From DASYRM01 sp036004405 (GTDB lineage: Bacteria; Acidobacteriota; Vicinamibacteria; Vicinamibacterales; UBA2999), in NCBI GenBank assembly GCA_036004405.1, contig DASYRM010000062.1, forward strand, positions 1 through 64,000: a DNA stretch of 64,000 bases. Direction: 5' to 3'. The translations under genes were made by a program, and so were the position numbers. This document shows positions 43,446 to 49,810 of the stretch, one piece after another; position 1 is the first letter of the stretch, and each line of letters opens with the position of its first letter. The notes beneath the pieces were generated by a model. That model saw only the letters and a list, made by a program, of their open reading frames with translations, made no database searches and was not told the origin of the DNA.

Positions 43446-44155
43446 TACTCGACGAAGACGATCTCGCCGAACCGCGACGGAACGTGCGGCCACGAGTCGT
43501 TGTTCTGCGGGTCGGACCAGATGCTCATGCGGCGGTTCGGCTCGACACCGTCCCAGCGATTGAAATTCACTTTCCACACCGCGCCGACGACCGGCGGGCG
43601 ACGCGACAGCTCCTCGAAGTTGGGCCACGGAATCATCGCCTCGAGGCTCCAGCCGGAGTCGACGTCGGTGCGCACATTCAGCGTGCCCCGCAGCGACGTC
43701 GCGATTGTCACGCCGGTGGCGTCGAAGCGCTTGAACAGTGTGCGGCTGTTGTAGTTCACGTAGTCGTAGAGCACGCCGCGCGCGTTCATCTCGAACCCGT
43801 AGTACACGACCTCCTGCTGTGGGTTGGGGTTGATGAAGATTTCGACCGCGTCGTCACGAAAGGTCGGATCGTCACGCTGCTGGTACTGAGCGGTGATATC
43901 CACGTCGTCGGCGTCGAAACCGACATACAGCGCCCGCGCGTCCCACAGGAGGCGGGCCCGCGTCATCTGCTTCGCGCCGGTCTGCGATTCCCACAGGAAC
44001 TGCAGCGATACTCCCGGCGTCGCCGCCCACGCCTTTTCGTCCAGCTTGCCGTCAATCGTCAGCGGCGCGGAGACACGTGTCACTTCGTAGCGCGGCACCG
44101 CGGACTGTGCGGCCACCAGCGGAACGGCCATGCTCAAGACCATCAGAAAACGCAT
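43445..44155 (-). CDS. Exported CBM9-like (carbohydrate-binding family 9) protein
   Basis: A 236-residue protein with signal peptide MRFLMVLSMAVPLVAAQS and a single CBM9/DOMON-like beta-sandwich: APLTIDGKLDEKAWAATP, LLWDARALYVGFDADD, RDDAVEIFINP, GWSLEAMIPW and WKVNFNRWDGVEP. These bind sugars or haem. ATG 44155 was chosen for the signal peptide. It converges on the RraA-like gene and is preceded by a BACON lipoprotein gene. A free-standing CBM9-like module of this size may deliver glycans to surface enzymes (inference). Confidence 0.85.
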   Translation of the reverse strand: MRFLMVLSMAVPLVAAQSAVPRYEVTRVSAPLTIDGKLDEKAWAATPGVSLQFLWESQTGAKQMTRARLLWDARALYVGFDADDVDITAQYQQRDDPTFRDDAVEIFINPNPQQEVVYYGFEMNARGVLYDYVNYNSRTLFKRFDATGVTIATSLRGTLNVRTDVDSGWSLEAMIPWPNFEELSRRPPVVGAVWKVNFNRWDGVEPNRRMSIWSDPQNNDSWPHVPSRFGEIVFVE

Positions 44156-44186
44156 TGACCATGCTAACCGTTCGTGCGGCCAGCTG

Positions 44187-44609
44187 TTATCGCCCCGCCT
44201 GCGTAATCGTCGCCGTCTGTCCGGCGATAGTGACGAGCGTGGACCGCTGTCCGCCGGCATTCGCCGGCATGAAGAGCTCGACCTGACTGCGGCCGGTACC
44301 GCTCGCCGGTGACAGTTGGACCGCGGCCGTGTTGGCCGAAACGGCCGTCCAGCTCGTCAGGCATCCGGCCGGCACGGAATTGATATCGACGACATAGACC
44401 GAGGACTGGGCGGGCAGAACGGTTGCCTGGAAATACGACGTCCACACCATGCCCTGACCCGGCGACGCTGGCGCGCCATTCGAAAACATGCCGATGGTGA
44501 TGACGGTAGTGCACACGACTGGCGAAGTCGGGCTTGTTGGGGCCGCGGAACTGCCGCAGCCTGATAGCATCGCCGCGAATCCGACGCACAACGGAATTCG
44601 AATCAACAT
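44187..44609 (-). CDS. Lipoprotein with BACON-like Ig domain
   Basis: A 140-residue protein with a good lipobox: MLIRIPLCVGFAAMLSGC, Cys18. The rest is a beta-sandwich with two cysteines, and its last strand TLVTIAGQTATITQAGR is typical of BACON domains, which bind or present carbohydrate-active proteins on the surface. ATG 44609 was chosen for the lipobox. It lies 31 bp upstream of the CBM9-like gene in the same direction, so the two may be cotranscribed. Confidence 0.8.
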   Translation of the reverse strand: MLIRIPLCVGFAAMLSGCGSSAAPTSPTSPVVCTTVITIGMFSNGAPASPGQGMVWTSYFQATVLPAQSSVYVVDINSVPAGCLTSWTAVSANTAAVQLSPASGTGRSQVELFMPANAGGQRSTLVTIAGQTATITQAGR

Positions 44610-44638
44610 TCGCAACCGGCCCCAGTTGAACGGCTGTT

Positions 44639-44823
44639 TCACCCGCCGGAACGCGCTCGAAAGGCCATGTAGGCCACGATCAGCACCGCCACAACGAGAA
44701 CCAGCGTGCCACACCCATGAGTCGCGTGTGGGCCACCGGCCGTGACTCTTTCGGCTTGATGCCCGTAAGCGCGGCGAAGGTGGCGACCAGCAGGGCGATC
44801 GTCAACCATGTGAGCCAGGTCAC
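44639..44823 (-). pseudogene. Small two-helix membrane protein, frameshifted
   Basis: From GTG 44823 the frame reads MTWLTWLTIALLVATFAA, then LTGIKPKESRPVAHTRLMGV, then leaves the membrane-protein pattern at 44704. The neighbouring frame continues LVLVVAVLIVAYMAFRARSG and stops at 44639. Adding one C at 44703/44704 (CGC-CTG) joins them into a 61-residue protein with two helices. Either a one-base deletion disabled the gene or the base is an assembly error. Confidence 0.6.
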
Positions 44824-44870
44824 ACGGCTCTTGGTAGCACAAACCTTGCCGGGATCGCCTCAGAGGATCA

Positions 44871-44990
44871 TCAGCAGCCGATTATTCGCTGCCGGACAAC
44901 GCGCGACGCCGACGGGCCGGTCCCCTGGTCAGTGCGGCCAGAACAGGCCAACGGCACGGCGAGGAGCGCGAGCGCGCAGGCTTTCTTCAT
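44871..44990 (-). CDS. Possible small lipoprotein (39 aa)
   Basis: ATG 44990 opens MKKACALALLAVPLACSG, a convincing signal-like N-terminus with Cys16 after Ala, then about 20 polar residues and TGA at 44871. The lipobox is imperfect (Pro at -3) and no Shine-Dalgarno is visible. It may be an entericidin-like small lipoprotein or the truncated start of a longer gene. Confidence 0.35.
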   Translation of the reverse strand: MKKACALALLAVPLACSGRTDQGTGPSASRVVRQRIIGC

Positions 44991-45131
44991 GGCCGGCGGC
45001 GGAACAACTCGCGCTCCAATGCGAAGGCGAGACAATCCCGAAATCTAGACGATCGAGGAGCATGGCCGCCGACAAACGGATGCGGCGGTTCACACGGGAC
45101 GATGTGGCTGCCGCGCCACGCGAGCGTGGTC

Positions 45132-45491
45132 TCAGCCCTTGACGACGTAACCGCGTTTCATCAGCGCGTCGCGCACGCGATCCCGGAGGTCGCCCTGGAT
45201 TTCGACGCCGTCTTCCACCGCCGTGCCACCGGTGCCGCAGGCGCGTTTCAGATCCTGGCTCAGCTCTCGCAGAAACTCGGCGTTCCGCGGCAAACCGTAC
45301 ACGACGGTCACCGTCTTGCCGCCGCGCCCCTTCTTTTCCGTTCTCAGTTTCGCGACGACGCGCGCCGGCACCGCCTCCGCCGCCTCGCGCCGGCTGCTGC
45401 ACTGGCAGTCCCGCTGTGGCCAGCCGCACACCGGACACTTGCCGCCGGTGTCCGTGGAGTAGATCAGGCGGGCGTTGCTCTTCTGCGTCAC
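45132..45491 (-). CDS. SUI1-family (eIF1-like, YciH-type) translation factor
   Basis: A 119-residue protein with GTG start. An N-terminal zinc-knuckle-like stretch CPVCGWPQRDCQC (19-31) precedes the SUI1 fold: ARVVAKLRTEKKGRGGKTVT, VYGLPRNAEF, LRELSQDLKRACGTGGTAVE and EIQGDLRDRVRDALMKRGY. YciH-type factors influence start-codon fidelity, which is of interest in an organism that may use leaderless mRNAs. The GTG overlaps the TGA of the HAAS-Wzz gene (GTGA), so it is the third gene of a PadR-led operon. Confidence 0.92.
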   Translation of the reverse strand: MTQKSNARLIYSTDTGGKCPVCGWPQRDCQCSSRREAAEAVPARVVAKLRTEKKGRGGKTVTVVYGLPRNAEFLRELSQDLKRACGTGGTAVEDGVEIQGDLRDRVRDALMKRGYVVKG

Positions 45492-46588
45492 CGATTCATC
45501 ATCGGTGAGCCGCTTCGATTCGTCCAGCCGTCCGATCGTCCGCGCATCATGACGAACAGCAGCCCCAGGCCGAGACCGGCCAGCGTGCCCGCGGTGTTCA
45601 CACCGAGCTTGCTGGGGCCTTCCGGGTGTTCGGGCAGGCGCGCCGGCTCGGTGACTTTGAACTGGAAACCGAGAGAGATTCGTTCCAGGCTCGCCGCGCT
45701 GCGCGCCTCCTCCCTTTTCTGTAGAGCGTCCTTGTACATGTCCTGCAGCACCCGATACTGCACGAGGTCGGCCTGCCGCGGCTGCCCGCCACTTGTCGCG
45801 CGCCCGGCCGCGAGCGTGCTTTCCTGTGCGATCAGGCGCTGCCTCAAGTTCTCCACCTGCGAATCCATGAACCGGGTCGTGCTGTAGATCCGCTCCGCCG
45901 CCTGCAGGTTCTGTTCGACGAGCAGGCTGGCCAGCCGCGCGGTGGTCTGCATCGCCAGCCGTGGATCGGGTGACTGGAAGCTGATTCGGAACTCGTCGTC
46001 GGCATCCGCGTCGACGACGACGCCGATGTCGCGTCGCATGCGACGGACGATATCGCTCAGCGGCTTGCGCTCGCGTTCGTCTCGATAGAGGCCCACGTCG
46101 CGAATCAGCGTCTCGAGCTGATCGCGGGTCAGCGTCGCTCTTGTCAGGTCACGCAGGTGTTCAGCGGCGCTGGAGGAGCGAGCCAGGCCGTCGGGAACCA
46201 CCGCCGGCCGGATCTGGACGACCGTCTCGGATCGGTAGAGGCTGGGAAGGAAGTACGACGAGAAGACGCTCGTTCCGACGGCCATGACCAGCGTGGGCGC
46301 GATGAGCCACCACTTCCAGCGCCACAGCGTCTCACTCAGGGCGGTAAGTCGGTGCCACATACGGTCTCTCCCTGAAACCGCCTGCGCCGCAATCAGCTCG
46401 GGCGGTCCGAACTGTTCCACTGCGGCCCGCTCGGCGTCCTCGGCCGACAAACCGCGCCGAAGCCCATCCTCGATCGCGTCGGCCAGGTGTTCCCGTGCCT
46501 CGTCCACCAGCCGCCCGTCGTAGGCGCCGCGAGCGCGAAGCTCGCGAGCGAACTCCGCGAGGTACTCGTTGAGAGGGTTTGGCGTCAT
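45488..46588 (-). CDS. HAAS-like domain fused to a Wzz-type chain-length-determinant protein
   Basis: A 366-residue membrane protein. Residues 1-70 (NEYLAEFARELRARGAYDGR, EAREHLADAIEDGLRRGLSA) resemble the HAAS/permease-prefix domain usually next to PadR regulators. A helix at about 92-112 (WWLIAPTLVMAVGTSVFSSY) opens a Wzz/GumC-like periplasmic domain (LYRSETVVQIRPAVV) with coiled-coil segments (FMDSQVENLRQRLIAQES), then PARLPEHPEGPSK and a second helix (GTLAGLGLGLLFVMM), a standard Wzz ending. Its ATG overlaps the PadR TGA and its TGA overlaps the SUI1 GTG. Wzz proteins set polysaccharide chain length; the HAAS fusion is unusual. No polymerase or flippase is adjacent. Confidence 0.8.
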   Translation of the reverse strand: MTPNPLNEYLAEFARELRARGAYDGRLVDEAREHLADAIEDGLRRGLSAEDAERAAVEQFGPPELIAAQAVSGRDRMWHRLTALSETLWRWKWWLIAPTLVMAVGTSVFSSYFLPSLYRSETVVQIRPAVVPDGLARSSSAAEHLRDLTRATLTRDQLETLIRDVGLYRDERERKPLSDIVRRMRRDIGVVVDADADDEFRISFQSPDPRLAMQTTARLASLLVEQNLQAAERIYSTTRFMDSQVENLRQRLIAQESTLAAGRATSGGQPRQADLVQYRVLQDMYKDALQKREEARSAASLERISLGFQFKVTEPARLPEHPEGPSKLGVNTAGTLAGLGLGLLFVMMRGRSDGWTNRSGSPMMNR

Positions 46589-46908
46589 GCCTGACCTCCG
46601 ACCACGGCGTGAACCGCGCGCGCAAACTCCACCCACTCGTCGTGACGGGCGGCCAGCGCCCGATGGCCTTTGGTGGTGAGCTGGTACACGCGCCGGCGGC
46701 GGCCGTTGACCTCCGACCAACGGCTTTCCAGCAGCGAGGCCCGTTCGAGCCGGTGCAACGCCGGATACAGCGTGCCCTCCGGCAGGTCGAAGGTGCCACT
46801 GCTTCGTGCGCGCAGCTTTTCCGCAATGGCGTAGCCGTGGGCGGGCCCGGGCTGCACGGCCGACAGCAGCAGCAGGTCCAGATGGCCTTTGAGCGTCTCG
46901 GCGTTCAT
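46585..46908 (-). CDS. PadR-family transcriptional regulator
   Basis: A 107-residue PadR winged-helix protein (LKGHLDLLLLSAVQPGPAHG, DLPEGTLYPALHRLERASLL, RRVYQLTTKGHRALAARHDE). ATG 46908 lies 9 nt after a -10 box and lacks a Shine-Dalgarno. Its TGA overlaps the ATG of the HAAS-Wzz gene. It likely represses the three-gene operon. PadR plus HAAS-domain membrane protein is a recurring pair in which the membrane partner may pass signals to the regulator (inference). Confidence 0.93.
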   Translation of the reverse strand: MNAETLKGHLDLLLLSAVQPGPAHGYAIAEKLRARSSGTFDLPEGTLYPALHRLERASLLESRWSEVNGRRRRVYQLTTKGHRALAARHDEWVEFARAVHAVVGGQA

Positions 46909-46917
46909 TCCATCGTT

Positions 46918-46946
46918 ATGCTATACATCGTTACGCGATGTGTCAA
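46918..46946 (-). promoter_or_regulatory. PadR-Wzz-SUI1 operon promoter
   Basis: Minus strand: TTGACA (46946-46941), 17-nt spacer, TAGCAT (46923-46918), identical in both hexamers and spacing to the blaI-like promoter. The spacer holds CATCG-CGTAA-CGATG, and TAACGATG occurs again just downstream of the -10, giving candidate operator half-sites. The ATG is 9 nt after the -10. Confidence 0.75.
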
Positions 46947-47013
46947 GCGCAGCGGCCAAGGCCCGAGCACGTCGGCACCGCCTCAACGTTCTGGCCTGAG
47001 CCGCTCGGGCGAG

Positions 47014-47571
47014 TCAGCCCTGCTGACCGCTGATGATCCGCAGATAGGCCCGCCACGGTCCGACGTCCTCGCTGTATTGCCGCCCGAGCACCCGGGAGAC
47101 CTGCATCACGTGGTCGAGGTCGTGCGCGACCCACGTGGCGAGCAGCTGCCGCATCGTCACCCCACCAAACGCCGGATGCCGGCCGGCCCGATCGAGATCG
47201 GCGTCGCTCAACCGGAGCTCCGCCAGCGCGCGCAGGTTCTCGCGTCGCAACGACGCGAACTGCTCGAGCCGCGCCTCCAACGTGTGCGGCTGCGTCGCCT
47301 CGAACTGCGCTTCCCGATTGAACTTCTCGAACGTCCGGCTCTCGCCATGTTCCAGGATGATCTTCACGCGCGGCATCCAGTCGGTTTCTTCGCCGTGAAT
47401 CAGGTGGCCGATGACGTCGAACGGACTCCACGTGTTCGGGCCCTCGTTGGCGCTCGTCCACCACGCCGGCAGACCGCGCAACAGCGCATCGAGCGTGGCG
47501 GGTGTGCGCGTGAGCAGCGCCACGGCGTCGGCGAGCGCGAACGAGGGTTGCAGGCGGCTGAGCTCTGTCAT
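47014..47571 (-). CDS. DinB-family (DUF664-like) four-helix protein
   Basis: A 185-residue protein of the DinB/YfiT-like metalloenzyme superfamily. The metal-binding His are in FDVIGHLIHGEETDW and, near the C-terminus, ATWVAHDLDHVMQVSRVLG. ATG 47571 begins MTELSRLQPSFALADAVALL; the upstream extension is low-complexity and unlikely. Family members include bacillithiol/mycothiol-dependent transferases and many of unknown role. It is divergent from the short WYL-like frame with 17 bp between starts. Confidence 0.88.
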   Translation of the reverse strand: MTELSRLQPSFALADAVALLTRTPATLDALLRGLPAWWTSANEGPNTWSPFDVIGHLIHGEETDWMPRVKIILEHGESRTFEKFNREAQFEATQPHTLEARLEQFASLRRENLRALAELRLSDADLDRAGRHPAFGGVTMRQLLATWVAHDLDHVMQVSRVLGRQYSEDVGPWRAYLRIISGQQG

Positions 47572-47588
47572 GTCGTTATCATGAGCCG

Positions 47589-47735
47589 ATGGAGCCCGTA
47601 GGTCCATTCGATCGCCAGCTCCGCTTTGCGATTGCCCACAAGCGGCTGATCGAAGTGCGCTACGACGGGCGTCTCCGCGTCGCGGAGCCCCACGACTACG
47701 GTGTGAAGAACGAGCTCTACGCGCGAGTCGGCTAG
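47589..47735 (+). CDS. Short WYL-like protein, possibly truncated
   Basis: A 48-residue frame, MEPVGPFDRQLRFAIAHKRL then IEVRYDGRLRVAEPHDYGVK, ending at TAG 47733-47735. The FAIAHKRLIEVRYDGRLRVAEPHDYGV core resembles the small stand-alone WYL-like proteins, which normally continue for 30-40 residues with a ligand-binding strand pair. Reading past the TAG gives SSSIG, similar to what is expected there, so the stop may be a nonsense change. The TAG is shared, on opposite strands, with the next gene (CTAG). Confidence 0.55.
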   Translation: MEPVGPFDRQLRFAIAHKRLIEVRYDGRLRVAEPHDYGVKNELYARVG

Positions 47736-47935
47736 TCCTCGTCGATCGGATTGATCGGCAACGCATCCGCGCCGTCGGCAGCCTTGTCATAGCCGCGGTT
47801 GTGCGGTGCCTGCTCACCCTGTTGTTCAGCACGCTGGTCGCGATCGTTGGAATGCCGGATACGCCGGCGCTCCTCGTCGCTTTCCTGCAGAGGCATCGGC
47901 ACCACGTTGACGTCGTCGGGCTTCCGGGTGGTCAT
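47732..47935 (-). CDS. Small acidic hypothetical protein (67 aa)
   Basis: ATG 47935; sequence begins MTTRKPDDVNVVPMPLQESD and ends DGADALPINPIDED. Highly polar, without hydrophobic core, cysteine or signal, so probably disordered. The composition and the RRIRHSNDRDQ segment look like coding sequence rather than chance. Stops of this and the WYL-like frame overlap in CTAG. Function unknown. Confidence 0.6.
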   Translation of the reverse strand: MTTRKPDDVNVVPMPLQESDEERRRIRHSNDRDQRAEQQGEQAPHNRGYDKAADGADALPINPIDED

Positions 47936-47960
47936 GATTGGTCTCCGCTTGCCGGGAATC

Positions 47961-48056
47961 CTAGGGCACGTAGCGCTGCTCGTTGGTCATGCCCATGGCG
48001 AGAATGCCGTCGGACGACAGCGCCACCGTCCAGCGTCCGGACGTCCGCGGTTCCAG
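47961..48056 (-). other. Short coding-like remnant downstream of the HAD gene
   Basis: A 31-codon minus-strand frame between TGA 48059-48057 and TAG 47963-47961 reads ...GRWTVALSSDGILAMGMTNE, then QRYVP. It has a protein-like pattern (beta strand, GMTNEQRY) but no ATG before the internal Met and no Shine-Dalgarno. It may be a tiny gene with a CTG start, or the 3' end of a decayed one. Confidence 0.3.
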
Positions 48057-48073
48057 TCACGCGACGGAGCCTA

Positions 48074-48733
48074 TCACCCGTGTTGCCAATACGCGAGCAG
48101 GCCGGCGGGATCGTCGAAGATGCCGACGGCGCCCCCAAGATTTGCATCGGACCAGTGGCCGCCGCAGCGAAGGGCAATCGCGCGGACGCCGGCGCGACTC
48201 GCGGCCTCCAGGTCGTACGGGGTGTCTCCGATCATCGCGGTCTGCTCCGGTGACGAGCTCGTCCGATGCAATGCCGCGACCACGATGTCGGGGTCGGGCT
48301 TCGAGCGGTCGGCGTCGTCGCTCGACGTCCGCCCAGGAATCAGTTCGCGAACGCCCGCCTGTTGAAGCAACGCGTCCATCTCGTCGTCGTCGGCGGACGT
48401 CGCGATTACGATCTCCTTGTGCTGCTGCCGGAGGTAACTGACCAGTTCACGCGCGCCCGGCGTCGGCTGCAGCCGGGGTAGCCGCTGCGTGAACAGTTCT
48501 TTCTTCCGTTGGACCACGGCACGGGCCCGGGACGAGCCTTCTTCGAGACCGACCATCGGGAGGAGCTTGTCGCTTCCCATGCCAACGAGCGGGCGGATGT
48601 GAGGCGCGTCACGCGCGACACCGTGCTCGCTGAGCGCCTGTGCCCAGCTGTCCGCGTGCGCGGCGTTGCTGTCGATCAGCGTGCCGTCCACGTCGAAGAG
48701 CACCGCCGACAGGCCGGCAAGACTGAGCCACAT
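48074..48733 (-). CDS. HAD-superfamily hydrolase (beta-phosphoglucomutase/phosphatase type)
   Basis: A 219-residue HAD hydrolase with all four motifs: FDVDGTL (nucleophile Asp), IATSADD, KPDPD and MIGDTPYDLEA. The cap inserted after motif I (SNAAHADSWAQALSEHGVAR) is the small helical type. ATG 48733 gives a normal distance to motif I; ATG 48769 would add 12 residues. The gene is divergent from the ligase gene, with starts under 50 bp apart. Substrate unknown. Confidence 0.88.
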   Translation of the reverse strand: MWLSLAGLSAVLFDVDGTLIDSNAAHADSWAQALSEHGVARDAPHIRPLVGMGSDKLLPMVGLEEGSSRARAVVQRKKELFTQRLPRLQPTPGARELVSYLRQQHKEIVIATSADDDEMDALLQQAGVRELIPGRTSSDDADRSKPDPDIVVAALHRTSSSPEQTAMIGDTPYDLEAASRAGVRAIALRCGGHWSDANLGGAVGIFDDPAGLLAYWQHG

Positions 48734-48780
48734 GCGGAGGGGCGGTGCAAAGGGCGATCCGTGGCGCATACACTCCGCGA

Positions 48781-49752
48781 ATGCCCGCGCGCGTGAAGGC
48801 CCGGTTCGTCCCGCCGATGCTGCTGCTGAAAACCGAGGAGCTACCCGACGACCGGGCCCGCTGGCTCTACGAGCTGAAGCTGGACGGCTACCGCGCCATC
48901 GCGTTCAAGTCGGACGGCCGCCTGCACCTGCGCTCACGCAACGACAACGATTTCACCCGGCGCTATGCCGCCGTCGTCCGCGGGCTCGAGAAGCTGCCGG
49001 CCGACACCGTCGTGGACGGCGAAATCGTGGCGTTCGACGAAGAGGGCCGGCCGTCGTTCAACCTGCTCCAGAACTACGACGGTGCCGGGGCCACTCCGCT
49101 CGGCTACTTCGTGTTCGACGTGCTGGTCCTCGAGGGACGGGATGTCACCAGGGAACCGCTGACCACGCGCCAGGCGCTTCTCGAGCAAAAGGTGCTCCCG
49201 CATCTTGCCGAGCCGGTGCGCTACGTGGCGCCGCTCGAGGGCAGCCTGCAGACGCTGGTGCACTCGGTGAAGGCGCACGGCTTCGAAGGGCTCGTCGCCA
49301 AGCGTCGGGACAGCCGCTACGAGTCCGGCGAGCGCTCGGGCGCCTGGCGGAAGATGCGCGTCAATCGGGGGCAGGAGTTCGTGATCGGCGGCTACACGCC
49401 GGGCACGCGCTCGTTCGACGCGCTCGTGATCGGCTACTACCAGGACGGGCAGCTGCTCTACGCCGCGCGCACACGCAACGGCTTCACGCCGGCGCTGCGG
49501 GCGCAGGTGGCAAGAAAGTTCAAGGGGCTCGAGACGGACGTATGCCCGTTTGCAAACCTGCCGGAGAAGAAGGGCGGTCGCTGGGGCGAGGGGCTGACTG
49601 CGAAAAAGATGGCCGAGTGCCGGTGGCTGAAGCCGGTGCTGGTGGGGCAGTTCGAGTTCCTGGAATGGACGGCCGACGATCACCTGCGCCACACCCGCTT
49701 CGTGGCCCTTCGTGATGACAAGGACCCGAAGCGGGTGCAGCGCGAAACGTAG
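48781..49752 (+). CDS. ATP-dependent DNA ligase (LigD ligase-domain type)
   Basis: A 323-residue ligase. The adenylation motif is YELKLDGYR with Lys33; further motifs are VDGEIVAFDEEGR, FDVLVLEGRD, EGLVAKRRDSRYESG and WRKMRV. The C-terminal OB part ends EFLEWTADDHLRHTRFVALR, DDKDPKRV, as in the ligase domain of LigD. No polymerase or nuclease domain and no Ku gene are present in the window, so it may act in repair alone or with a Ku elsewhere. ATG 48781 fits better than the GTG 12 codons upstream. Confidence 0.92.
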   Translation: MPARVKARFVPPMLLLKTEELPDDRARWLYELKLDGYRAIAFKSDGRLHLRSRNDNDFTRRYAAVVRGLEKLPADTVVDGEIVAFDEEGRPSFNLLQNYDGAGATPLGYFVFDVLVLEGRDVTREPLTTRQALLEQKVLPHLAEPVRYVAPLEGSLQTLVHSVKAHGFEGLVAKRRDSRYESGERSGAWRKMRVNRGQEFVIGGYTPGTRSFDALVIGYYQDGQLLYAARTRNGFTPALRAQVARKFKGLETDVCPFANLPEKKGGRWGEGLTAKKMAECRWLKPVLVGQFEFLEWTADDHLRHTRFVALRDDKDPKRVQRET

Positions 49753-49802
49753 GGGCCGCCTTCAGGCGGCCCGTTGGACGACGGGCCACCTAAAGGTGGC
49801 CC
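49753..49802. terminator. Two tandem hairpins between ligase and TonB receptor genes
   Basis: GGGCCGCC-TTCA-GGCGGCCC (49753-49772) and GGGCCACC-TAAA-GGTGGCCC (49783-49802) are two perfect 8-bp stems with tetraloops, lying between convergent stops. They probably terminate both transcripts. They differ by compensating changes in the stem, suggesting one arose from the other. Confidence 0.65.
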
Positions 49803-49810
49803 CCACGACG

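Noticed and set aside
48781..49752. NHEJ operon (Ku-LigD)
   Set aside because: The ligase has only the ligase domain, and no Ku, polymerase or 3'-phosphoesterase domain is adjacent.
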